Below are positions 1 to 6,274 of a stretch of 11,302 nt of DNA, one piece after another. Every line of letters starts with the position of its first letter. The first letter of the stretch is position 1. The notes beneath the pieces were generated by a model. That model was not told the origin of the DNA. It saw nothing but the letters and a program-made list of their open reading frames with translations, and ran no database searches. Source of the stretch: Bacillota bacterium (GTDB taxonomy: Bacteria > Bacillota > Clostridia > Christensenellales > Aristaeellaceae); the NCBI GenBank assembly GCA_023435435.1, contig JAEYRW010000005.1, positions 1 through 11,302 of the forward strand, in the 5' to 3' direction. Made by a program: the position numbers and the translations under genes.

Positions 1-2
1 CG

Positions 3-1679
3 TCAGTACACCGTTATCAGCGTGCCCGCCGCGCAATTGTTGTAGATCCACTTGGCGTCGTCCACCTTGAGGCGGATGCAGCCGTGGGAGGCGCGGGAGC
101 CGAGGGCGTTGACGGAGCCCTGTCGGAGGGAATCGGTGTCCTTCTCCGAGTAGAGCACGGAGTGGAACATGATGCCGCCCACGATGACGTAGCCGTACTG
201 GGCCCAGCAGTCAAATTCCTTGAAGTAGTACCACCTGCCCACCGGTCCGCCCGAGGCCCATGTGCCGTAGGGGGTGGGGTTGGTCTTTGTGCCGGTGGAG
301 CAGACCATGGTCTTGACAAGCTTTGTATAGTCGCCCGCGATCCACTCGTAGACGTACACCTTCTGGTCCGCCACGGAGATTTTGACCTTGTAGGGGTTCG
401 CGGGACGGTCGGACTTGATGGCGGCGGAGGAGTACATCAATCGCTGGGTGGTCTCGTCCGCGACGCCTGTCTGTTCGAGACTGTTGCGCTTCTGGAAGTA
501 CTTCACGGCAGCCTCGGTGCCCGCGCCGAACTGGCCGTCGATGCCGTTGTAGCTGGAGAGGTACCAGAGCGACGCCAGCCTGCGCTGGAGGCGCGTCACC
601 TCGTCCGCGTTGGTCGCCGCGCCGCGCGCGAGATCCTCGGCGTAGAGGGTGACGTTTTTCATGGAGATGATGTCCGCCATGAGGTCGTCGGTCACGATGC
701 CGTCCGGCTCGTAGGGCGTCGGGGTGGGCTCGACGGTGGCTTCGGTGCCGGCTCCGATGGGCTCGTCCGTTACCTCGGGCTGCTCCGTTTCATTCAGGAG
801 CGTGATGCCCGCCGTCACGGCCGGCGTCGCGGTGGGCTCCGGCGTAGGTTCGGGGGTCGGGGCAACGGTGGGCGTCGGGGAGGGGGTGGGGTTCGCCTCG
901 TAGTAGGCGACCTCCTGGTCGTGGACGTACTGCTGATAGAGTTTCACGGCCGTCTCGGTTCCGCTGCCGAAATCGCCGTCGGCCGAGCCGCTCATGAAGC
1001 CCATGACCTGCAAAGCCTGCTGGATGAGCTTGATTTCGTCGCCCTTGGCGCCTTTGGCCCGGGGCGTCGGCTCCGGGGTCGGCTTCGGGATTGCGGAAAC
1101 CGCGTTCAGCTGGGCGAGGGTGTCCGCATCCGCCGCGCCGGTTGCGGTAAGGCTGTTCGCCTCCTGGAATTCCAGGATGGCGGCCTCCGTGCCCGCGCCG
1201 AAGATGCCGTCTGCCGTGCCGGTGAGGTAGTCAAGCTCGATGAGCCTTGTCTGGATGTCCTTGATGGTGGTGGCCGTCTCGTCGTCGCGCGCGCCGTTGG
1301 CCAGCGGCGTGGGGGAGGGGGTGGGGAGCGCCGATTCGTCGCCGAAGAGCATTCCCAGTGTCTTTTCGTCCTTTTCGCCCGTCGCCTCGAAGCCGCAGAA
1401 CGTCTGGAATGCCTTGAGCGCCTCCGTGGAGCGCGGCCCGAATATTCCGTCTGCGGTTCCCGTCAGAAAGCCAAGCTCGATCAGGCGCGTCTGAATTTCG
1501 ACGTCCGCATATGTCGTCTGTGTCGCCGAGGGCGTCGGCGTCGTCCGGGACTCGCTGTGTGCCGTCCCGCTCATGACCCGGCTCAGCACGGTTTCCCCGT
1601 CGTCGTCGACGGCGATGAACCCGCAGGCGGTCAGCGTCATAAGCGCGGCCAGCAGCGCGGCAAGCAGTTTCACTTTCAT
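3..1679 (-). CDS. Lipoprotein L,D-transpeptidase (YkuD) with four peptidoglycan-binding repeats
   Basis: The protein has 558 residues. I start it at 1679 because AGAGGTG lies 8 bases upstream and the N-terminus then forms a lipoprotein signal peptide: charged KVK, a hydrophobic stretch, lipobox L-T-A-C19. An in-frame ATG at 1745 would put 22 polar residues in front of that signal. PG_binding_1-like repeats (LIELG(F/Y)LTG-ADGIFG) lie near residues 57-112, 137-192, 213-255 and 361-416. They are joined by Pro/Thr linkers of PTPSP and PTPEP type. The YkuD domain covers about 431-558, with H506 and the catalytic signature S531-H-G-C534-I-R536. The family makes 3-3 peptide cross-links in peptidoglycan or attaches proteins to it. 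This one should be anchored outside the membrane. The third repeat is short, and a 75-residue acidic/Pro-rich stretch precedes the fourth. The family call is firm; the exact substrate is unknown. Confidence 0.94.
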   Translation of the reverse strand: MKVKLLAALLAALMTLTACGFIAVDDDGETVLSRVMSGTAHSESRTTPTPSATQTTYADVEIQTRLIELGFLTGTADGIFGPRSTEALKAFQTFCGFEATGEKDEKTLGMLFGDESALPTPSPTPLANGARDDETATTIKDIQTRLIELDYLTGTADGIFGAGTEAAILEFQEANSLTATGAADADTLAQLNAVSAIPKPTPEPTPRAKGAKGDEIKLIQQALQVMGFMSGSADGDFGSGTETAVKLYQQYVHDQEVAYYEANPTPSPTPTVAPTPEPTPEPTATPAVTAGITLLNETEQPEVTDEPIGAGTEATVEPTPTPYEPDGIVTDDLMADIISMKNVTLYAEDLARGAATNADEVTRLQRRLASLWYLSSYNGIDGQFGAGTEAAVKYFQKRNSLEQTGVADETTQRLMYSSAAIKSDRPANPYKVKISVADQKVYVYEWIAGDYTKLVKTMVCSTGTKTNPTPYGTWASGGPVGRWYYFKEFDCWAQYGYVIVGGIMFHSVLYSEKDTDSLRQGSVNALGSRASHGCIRLKVDDAKWIYNNCAAGTLITVY

Positions 1680-1698
1680 TTCGAGCACCTCTGTGTTT

Positions 1699-1723
1699 TT
1701 GTTGCGTATATGAGACGCAACAA
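1699..1723. promoter_or_regulatory. Perfect 9-bp inverted repeat in the leader of the L,D-transpeptidase gene
   Basis: The arms TTGTTGCGT and ACGCAACAA are separated by 7 bases. The site lies 20 bases upstream of the start codon and just before the ribosome binding site. No U-run follows the hairpin on either strand, so it does not look like an intrinsic terminator. It could be an operator or a leader RNA hairpin. No promoter could be placed convincingly beside it. Confidence 0.45.
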
Positions 1724-1749
1724 CGCCCTTCGTAGTTTCATGCAATGTC

Positions 1750-1766
1750 TGGCATAAATAATGCCA
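1750..1766. promoter_or_regulatory. Interrupted palindrome TGGCAT-N5-ATGCCA
   Basis: This 6-bp inverted repeat has a 5-base spacer of AAATA/TATTT. It lies in the 114-base gap between the unrecognised 178-residue gene and the L,D-transpeptidase gene. The sequence after it lacks a T-run in either direction, so a terminator is not supported. An operator is possible, but the arms are short enough to arise by chance. Confidence 0.25.
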
Positions 1767-1793
1767 AAAATTGCGATGCCCGTTGTGGCTGGT

Positions 1794-2330
1794 TCAGTGG
1801 GACAGGCGGTCGCGCCATTTTTCGCACACGTCGCGCACCTCCGCGCGGCCCGCGGCGCGGAAGCGCCAGACGAAGTTGGCGTCGCCGCGGGCGCGGATGG
1901 GGGAGAGAAGCTCGTTGTCCCGCCGGCCGGTTTCGAGAAACGCGCCGATGTCGGAGAGGAGCGTCATTTCAACGCGCCTGGCCTCGGGCGTCAGGATGAC
2001 GAGCGTGAATCCCTCGCCGCCCTTCTGTCCCAGCCCGAACGCGCCGCCCAGGCCCGTGGACTGCACCAGGGCGGGCAGCATGCCCACCGTGAGCGCGCCG
2101 GGCGGATAGCGGTCCAAGCGAAAATCGGCGTCTTCTCCCGGCCCGGGGCCGTAGAGGAGGCACCGCTCGTTCCCGTTGCGCGCCAGGCCCCAGAAGCCGC
2201 CTTCGCGCTGTATGTAGAGGGAATTTTCGGGGTCGAACCCCTCCCCCCGAACCCGCGCCGCGAAGGCGAGCCGCATGTCCTCAAGGACGCGGAGCTGTTC
2301 GCGACGGGGCGTGCCCGCGGTTTGTTTCAT
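1794..2330 (-). CDS. Unrecognised protein, 178 residues
   Basis: I do not recognise a family. The start at 2330 is supported by GAGGT ending 6 bases upstream of the ATG. The product has no signal peptide or membrane segment and looks cytosolic. A glycine-rich middle stretch, roughly residues 85-110, contains STGLGGAFGLGQKGGEGF. The C-terminal part is rich in Arg, Ala and acidic residues, ending near CEKWRDRL. Charged helical segments flank a mixed core, as in a small globular protein. It lies 87 bases downstream of the YvlD-like gene in the same direction and could be read from the same transcript, but nothing in the sequence gives a function. Codon use resembles the neighbours, which supports it being a real gene, and its antisense frames give no recognisable protein. 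Confidence 0.7.
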   Translation of the reverse strand: MKQTAGTPRREQLRVLEDMRLAFAARVRGEGFDPENSLYIQREGGFWGLARNGNERCLLYGPGPGEDADFRLDRYPPGALTVGMLPALVQSTGLGGAFGLGQKGGEGFTLVILTPEARRVEMTLLSDIGAFLETGRRDNELLSPIRARGDANFVWRFRAAGRAEVRDVCEKWRDRLSH

Positions 2331-2368
2331 GTGCGTACCTCAATAATCAGGAGATTGGACGAAGCGGC

Positions 2369-2388
2369 TCATGGCAATGTTGCCGTGA
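2369..2388. promoter_or_regulatory. Imperfect palindrome upstream of the 178-residue gene
   Basis: The arms TCATGGCAA and TTGCCGTGA are separated by 2 bases and differ by one mismatch. The site sits 38 bases upstream of the start at 2330. A second, wider pair (CAATAAT at 2341-2347 and ATTATTG at 2400-2406) brackets it. The nested symmetry suggests a regulator-binding site, but no clear -35/-10 pair could be placed and chance is not excluded. Confidence 0.25.
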
Positions 2389-2417
2389 TGAATTGCGGTA
2401 TTATTGTGACTGTGCCG

Positions 2418-2762
2418 TCAGTGCCTGCCCGCGGCGATGGCGCAGACGGCGTTGATGAGGATCACCGCCAAAAGCGCGTGCAGCGGGTTTGTAATGGAAA
2501 AACCTTCCACAAAATGCGCGCATGCGTACAAAAGCGCGATGTCGATGACGGGCTGAATGAGGCCCATTGTGAGGCAGCCGATGGGGATCGACAGGATGCG
2601 GATGATGGGCCGGACGGCCACGTGGACCGCGCCCAGCAGCGCGCCCATGGCGACGGACGCCGCCAGACTTTCGGCCCGGAAGCCGTCCATCATGCGGACG
2701 CACGTGGGGATCGCCAGCACGCAGCACGCGAACACGATGGCGGCCCGGCTACCCCTGCGCAT
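2418..2762 (-). CDS. YvlD / phage_holin_4_2-like small membrane protein
   Basis: The protein has 114 residues. I prefer the start at 2762 over an in-frame ATG at 2789 because AGAGGT lies 6 bases upstream of it. Hydrophobic segments fall near residues 6-23, 32-49, 58-84 and 93-111, consistent with four membrane helices. The stretch RPIIRILSIPIGCLTMGL, followed by ID..LLY and then a GF motif, matches the pattern I know for the PF04020 (YvlD) family. Despite the Pfam name, most bacterial members are chromosomal membrane proteins of unknown role, often linked to envelope stress in Bacillus. Its first 14 bases overlap the 3' end of the upstream pseudouridine synthase gene, so translation is probably coupled. 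No lysis genes are nearby, so a phage role is unlikely. Confidence 0.8.
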   Translation of the reverse strand: MRRGSRAAIVFACCVLAIPTCVRMMDGFRAESLAASVAMGALLGAVHVAVRPIIRILSIPIGCLTMGLIQPVIDIALLYACAHFVEGFSITNPLHALLAVILINAVCAIAAGRH

Positions 2763-3438
2763 CGGAGAACCTCTCATTAATGATATCATAAAATGCCTCC
2801 CACGCGCCGCTTCGCGGTGGTTTTGACTGAAATGTCAAAATTTCGTCACGGGTCGGGTGCGCAAGCGAAAGGCTGTACGCCCACAACGCCAGTTGCCGGC
2901 CCGGAACGCCGTTTCCGTAGCGCATGTCGCCCCATAACGGGTGGCTGATGTGCGCGTGCTGAACGCGGATCTGATGGGCGCGGCCCGTCATGAGCTCCAC
3001 GTCCGCAAGCGTCAGTCCGTCCCGCACCGCCACCGGCGCGGTCACAAGCGACGCCCGCTTCGCCCCCGGGGTGCCCTCCCCGACGACGCGCACCATGCCG
3101 TCCGCGCCCTTGACAAGGAAGTCCGCGAGCGTCCGCGCCTCGCGCATTTCGCCCTCCACCACCGCCAGATACCGTCTGCCCTGGGTGTGCGCCTGAAACT
3201 GCGCGCCCAGCCGCGCCGCCGCCTTGCTCGTCCGCGCGAATACCATCACGCCGCCCGCCGGGCGGTCCAGCCGGTGCACCAGACCCAGATATACGTTGCC
3301 CGGTTTCCCGTATTTTATGCCAATATATCCCTTCAATTCCGTGAGCGCGTCCAAATCCCCCGAGGCGTCGGCCTGCGAGGGCATGTTCGGCGGCTTCACC
3401 GCCACCAGTATGTGATTGTCGCAGTACAGCACATCCAT
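2749..3438 (-). CDS. RluA-family RNA pseudouridine synthase
   Basis: The protein has 229 residues. The start at 3438 has GGAGG 5 bases upstream; a longer in-frame reading begins inside the hairpin repeat and is rejected. The family signature H-R-L-D-R-P-A-G-G is at residues 55-63, and D58 is the expected catalytic aspartate that attacks the target uridine. The second conserved block, TGRAHQIRVQHAH followed by HPLWGDMRYG, spans about 151-174. LALWAYSLSLAHP follows at 183-195. It lacks an N-terminal S4 RNA-binding domain, so it belongs with the short RluA/RluC-type members rather than the RluD type. It would isomerise specific uridines in rRNA or tRNA; which positions cannot be told. It probably heads a transcript with the YvlD-like gene, which starts within its last codons. 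Confidence 0.92.
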   Translation of the reverse strand: MDVLYCDNHILVAVKPPNMPSQADASGDLDALTELKGYIGIKYGKPGNVYLGLVHRLDRPAGGVMVFARTSKAAARLGAQFQAHTQGRRYLAVVEGEMREARTLADFLVKGADGMVRVVGEGTPGAKRASLVTAPVAVRDGLTLADVELMTGRAHQIRVQHAHISHPLWGDMRYGNGVPGRQLALWAYSLSLAHPTRDEILTFQSKPPRSGAWEAFYDIINERFSDAQG

Positions 3439-3458
3439 ATAGGCCTCCGGAGGGGGAA

Positions 3459-3521
3459 GACGGGGCGCGCTGGGGCGCTGCCCCAGACCCCGCACAAGGG
3501 ACATTGTCCCCTGAGAATCCC
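3459..3521 (+). repeat. Hairpin repeat, copy i (inverted orientation)
   Basis: Two adjacent stem-loops. CTGGGGC/GCCCCAG at 3470-3486 has a loop of GCT. AAGGGAC/GTCCCCT at 3496-3512 has one mismatch. Its stretch from GCACAAGGG to AGAATCCC matches the minus-strand reading of copy iii (11250-11302) at about 26 of 30 positions, so it is a true family member lying in the opposite orientation. It sits just upstream of the pseudouridine synthase ribosome binding site. Similarity stops at 3521. Confidence 0.75.
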
Positions 3522-3549
3522 GCAATAAGGAAAAAATCTTATTCTGCCC

Positions 3550-3578
3550 GTCGCGCGCGGGGGCCTAGCCCCGCTTGC
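3550..3578 (-). repeat. Partial hairpin repeat, copy v
   Basis: Read on the minus strand, GCGGGGCTAGGCCCCCGCGC followed by GCGAC resembles the unit at the end of the ACT/MBL gene (6287-6318): a GGGG stem, a short CT-containing loop, then CCCC and CCCGCGCGAC. It lacks the AAGGG stem and looks truncated. It lies between copies i and ii. Confidence 0.5.
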
Positions 3579-3606
3579 GCGAGCAAAGGTTTTGCGTATC
3601 AAAATC

Positions 3607-3697
3607 CGTTCCCCGCCGCGCAGCGGCGGAGTATGGGATTCTTAAGGGCGTCAGCCCTTAAGCGGGGGTTCGGGGGCGGCGCCCCCGACGCTCCCCG
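3607..3697 (-). repeat. Hairpin repeat, copy ii, forming the 3' end of helD
   Basis: Three perfect stem-loops in a row. CCGCCGC/GCGGCGG is at 3613-3629, CTTAAGGGC/GCCCTTAAG at 3641-3662 and TCGGGGGC/GCCCCCGA at 3670-3688. It shares CCCATACTCCGCCGC and GCGGCGGGGAACGG with copy iii. The helD stop codon (3651-3653) falls in the loop of the middle hairpin. The stems could also end helD transcripts, but only a TTTT run follows, 6 bases after the last stem, so canonical termination is doubtful. Confidence 0.85.
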
Positions 3698-5876
3698 TTC
3701 CCTCCAACAGCCCCGTCGCCCTGCCCTCGTAGAACACCGCCATTTTGTGGAGCGCGCGGGTGAGGCAGACGTACAGGAGGCGCGCGTCGAGGGGGCGCGT
3801 GGGGAAATTTTTCTCGTCGGCGTCGAGGACGACCACGCCGTCGAATTCGAGGCCCTTGACCGCGTCCGCAGGGGCGAGCACCACGCCGGCGGGGTAGCTG
3901 TCGGCCTGGGGGTCGAGGACGGTCCAGCCGAACTTTTTGGAAAGCGCCTCGATTCTTTTGCGCGAGCGCGCCATGACGGCGATGGAGTGGAGGCCCGCGT
4001 CCGTCCATTCTTTGACGATTTCGGCAAGCTGCTTCTCGCCGCCCGCCGCGAAGAGGGGCGCTTCGCCGTGGCGCAGAACCGGCTGAGCGGGCCGGAGGTT
4101 GGCGACGGGCATGTTTTTGACCACGCGGGAGGCGAAGTCCATGATCTCGATGGTGTTCCGATAGCTGGTGATGAGCTCGTGGCGGCTTGCCGCACCTTCG
4201 AACACGCCGCCGGTGAGTTCCTCCCAGCTGGCGAGGCCGCGGTAGCCCGCGATGCCCTGCATGAGGTCGCCCACGATGGTGAAGGTCGCGCCGCGGGCCA
4301 TTCTCTTTAATAATTCGACCTCGAAGGGGTTGAAATCCTGCGCCTCGTCGATGACGATATGGCGAATGTCGAGCCTTTTTAGTTCCAATGTGCGCATGGC
4401 GATGAGGGCGATGGGTGCGATGTCCTCGCGCTCGAACGCGTTTTTGGAGACGGTGTATTCCGCCGCGCGCTTCATGCCGCCCGTCGCGCCGCCCGCCAGC
4501 TGATCCTCCAGAAATTGAAGATACAGCTTTTTCGGGTCCAGCGTCGGGAACAGCTTCATGGCGTTTTTGGGGAAATCCGTTCGCTGCTTCTTGAGCTGCT
4601 TCTGGCGTTCAAGCATGGAATCGTACAGCTTTTGCGCCTTTCGGGTGCGTTCTTCCTTGGACGCGATGGTCTTGGGCAGTTCGGTGATCCGCCGGTCGCA
4701 CTCGCGCCCGTACCATTCGGAGATGGAATGCGCGGCCTGGGCGGCCCGCAGCTTAAGCTGCTTTTTCAGCTCGTCCAGCCGCCTTTTTAATGGAAACGGC
4801 TTTTCATCCACCAGCAGGAATTTGCGCAGCTCGTCCGCCTTGTAGACGGGGATGGGGCCGAATAGAATGTCCTGGTCCGGCGGGAACGATTCCTCGTACC
4901 GGTCGAGCCAACGGTCGAGCCGCGTCAGCATGTCCAGGGAACCCTTGTATCTTTGCGTCTGGGTATAGGCCGCGAGGGTGACCTCGTCCATCTCCAGCAC
5001 GTCTTCCAGCGCCGTCGACGGCTTTATTTTGGGCAGCGCACCCTCCAGCCAATCATCCATGAGTCGCTGAAACGTCGTCTGGCGCACGTTTTCCACGCCG
5101 AGATCGGGGAGCACCTGCGCAATATAGTTGAGAAACAGTGGGTTGGGAGCGAGAATCAGCATGTTGTCGGCGCGAAGCCTTTGCTGGTATGTGTACATGA
5201 GATAGGCGATGCGGTGAAGCGCGATGGTGGTCTTGCCCGAGCCCGCGACGCCCTGCACGACGAGATTCTTGTCGATGGGATAGCGAATGACGTAATTTTG
5301 CTCTGCCTGAATGGTGGTGACGATTTCCCGGAGCCGCTCGCCCGTGGTTTCCCCGAGCACCCCTTGGAGGAATTCGTCCTGGGAGACGATGTCTGCGTCA
5401 AAAATGGTTTGAATTGCGCCGTCTTCAATGCTGAATTGGCGCTTGAGCGTCAGTTCACCCTCGACGGTGCCGTCCGGGGCCTCGTACTTCAGCGGGCCGA
5501 TCTGCCCGGAGTAATAGAGGTTTGCCACCGGTGCGCGCCAGTCCACCACCTCGACCTCCAGCGAGTCTGTCCGCAAAACGCCGTACTTCCCGATGTAGTA
5601 CGTCCGGGGACCGCCGCCCGTTTCCGTGAAGTCGATGCGCGTAAAGTAGGGCTTTCTGAGCGCCTGCCCCAGGTTCCGCTCGGTCTGCAGCGCCCGCAGA
5701 TACATCATCTCGCGCAGCGGCAGCGCGTCCGGATCGTACATCCGCGCGGTACTCAGCCCGCCTTCCGCCGCCAGACGGTCGTTTACCGCCACCTGCCGTT
5801 CCCGTTCGATGGTTTCCCGCGTCTCAACCAGATGCCCGGCCTCCTCGGCGTATGCCGGGTGTTCCGTCGCAGCCAT
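3651..5876 (-). CDS. helD: HelD-like RNA polymerase-associated UvrD/Rep-type helicase
   Basis: The protein has 741 residues, close to the roughly 770 of Bacillus HelD. The start at 5876 has GGGAGG 9 bases upstream and leaves a leader of about 28 bases. Residues 1-80 are charged and helical, as in the HelD N-terminal arm. The family pattern VVDWRAPVANLYY is at about 110-122. Walker A GVAGSGKTT is at 209-217, a coiled-coil-like insertion at about 362-435, motif II DEAQD at 510-514, motif III VGDLMQG at 535-541, SYRNT at 571-575, motif V KGLEFDGVVVLD at 674-685, and motif VI CLTRALHKM at 704-712. HelD binds RNA polymerase and helps release it from stalled or template-bound complexes; that role is known for the family and inferred here. 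The last dozen or so residues (about 729-741) are encoded by a dispersed hairpin repeat and are not part of the conserved domain. Confidence 0.92.
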   Translation of the reverse strand: MAATEHPAYAEEAGHLVETRETIERERQVAVNDRLAAEGGLSTARMYDPDALPLREMMYLRALQTERNLGQALRKPYFTRIDFTETGGGPRTYYIGKYGVLRTDSLEVEVVDWRAPVANLYYSGQIGPLKYEAPDGTVEGELTLKRQFSIEDGAIQTIFDADIVSQDEFLQGVLGETTGERLREIVTTIQAEQNYVIRYPIDKNLVVQGVAGSGKTTIALHRIAYLMYTYQQRLRADNMLILAPNPLFLNYIAQVLPDLGVENVRQTTFQRLMDDWLEGALPKIKPSTALEDVLEMDEVTLAAYTQTQRYKGSLDMLTRLDRWLDRYEESFPPDQDILFGPIPVYKADELRKFLLVDEKPFPLKRRLDELKKQLKLRAAQAAHSISEWYGRECDRRITELPKTIASKEERTRKAQKLYDSMLERQKQLKKQRTDFPKNAMKLFPTLDPKKLYLQFLEDQLAGGATGGMKRAAEYTVSKNAFEREDIAPIALIAMRTLELKRLDIRHIVIDEAQDFNPFEVELLKRMARGATFTIVGDLMQGIAGYRGLASWEELTGGVFEGAASRHELITSYRNTIEIMDFASRVVKNMPVANLRPAQPVLRHGEAPLFAAGGEKQLAEIVKEWTDAGLHSIAVMARSRKRIEALSKKFGWTVLDPQADSYPAGVVLAPADAVKGLEFDGVVVLDADEKNFPTRPLDARLLYVCLTRALHKMAVFYEGRATGLLEGTGSVGGAAPEPPLKG

Positions 5877-5910
5877 GCTCACACACCTCCCGGTTTTTGC
5901 GTAGACATCC

Positions 5911-5939
5911 ATTATACCACAAGAACCCCGCCCGCGCAA
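5911..5939 (-). promoter_or_regulatory. helD promoter, extended -10
   Basis: Read on the minus strand, TGG-TATAAT gives a perfect -10 (5911-5916) with the TGn extension. A weak -35, TTGCGC (5934-5939), sits at a 17-base spacing. Transcription would start near 5904, giving a leader of about 28 bases before the ATG at 5876. The match to a housekeeping sigma promoter is strong at -10 and poor at -35. Confidence 0.75.
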
Positions 5940-5960
5940 GCGCGCCGCGGGCCGGCCGCA

Positions 5961-6141
5961 GGGCCAACGCATGAATGAAGAATCTATTACGCCGATCCGA
6001 CAGATGTACTCCCAAACGACGCATCTGGCTCAACAAAGTGGTAAGCACCATCCTCACTGCAGGGAATTCTGTGGGTAATAAAGTCGTTTTGTGTGCGTTC
6101 GTCAGAGCATCTTCAATGAATCGTAATTCATGCGTTGGCCC
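5961..6141. mobile_element. MITE-like element with 16-bp perfect terminal inverted repeats
   Basis: GGGCCAACGCATGAAT at 5961-5976 is the exact reverse complement of 6126-6141. Allowing one mismatch, the arms extend outward by 5 bases, to 5956 and 6146. About half of the next 13 bases inward also pair. The element is about 181-191 bp, visibly AT-richer than its surroundings, and has no believable gene of its own. An internal CAGATG/CATCTG pair (6002-6026) adds structure. No clear target-site duplication was found; CCGC occurs at both outer ends but is part of the extended arms. It sits about 22 bases upstream of the helD -35. Size and ends fit a non-autonomous transposable element. A structured RNA is the main alternative. 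Confidence 0.6.
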
Positions 6142-6165
6142 CGCGGAGGTGGAGGAGGCGGGGGA

Positions 6166-6232
6166 ACGCCGGGGGGCACCGTCCCTGGACCCCCGCCAAA
6201 GGGATTGAATCCCTTTGCAATCCCCAGAATGG
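6166..6232 (+). repeat. Hairpin repeat module A, copy 1
   Basis: The core is a perfect 9-bp stem, CAAAGGGAT / ATCCCTTTG (6197-6217), with loop TGA, preceded by ACGCCGGGGGG and CCGTCCCTGGA. It aligns with 11152-11217 at roughly four of five positions over about 66 bases, including the flanks as well as the stem. It lies between the MITE-like element and the 3' end of the ACT/MBL gene. Confidence 0.8.
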
Positions 6233-6253
6233 TAAAATTCAATTTTGTTCGCC

Positions 6254-6271
6254 CGGTGCCCCGGGGCACCG
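6254..6271. terminator. Perfect 18-base palindrome after the ACT/MBL gene; possible operon terminator
   Basis: CGGTGCCCCGGGGCACCG starts 3 bases after the TAA of the ACT/MBL gene, the last gene of the guaB operon. As RNA it would form a 7-bp stem with a CCGG loop. No U-run follows directly; the next bases are GGCGAACAAAATTGAATTTT. Position favours termination, but the missing U-tract makes this tentative, and it could simply be part of the repeat cluster. Confidence 0.35.
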
Positions 6272-6274
6272 AGT

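Noticed and set aside
838..906. Tandem DNA repeat or CRISPR-like array
   Set aside because: The periodicity comes from codons for a Pro/Thr-rich linker (PTPSP, PTPEP) in the L,D-transpeptidase and is explained by the protein.
84..1757. Long open frame of 557 codons on the plus strand
   Set aside because: It lies antisense to the L,D-transpeptidase gene, whose domains are unmistakable. The translation is a low-complexity Gly/Arg/Val-rich mix typical of a shadow frame in GC-rich DNA.
2418..2762. Phage holin and a possible prophage
   Set aside because: The family name contains holin, but no endolysin, structural or integrase gene is present and the neighbours are housekeeping genes.
3607..3697. 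A standard Rho-independent terminator for helD
   Set aside because: The stems are strong, but no U-run follows immediately. The same sequence occurs elsewhere as a repeat, so repeat is the better primary label. A termination effect remains possible.
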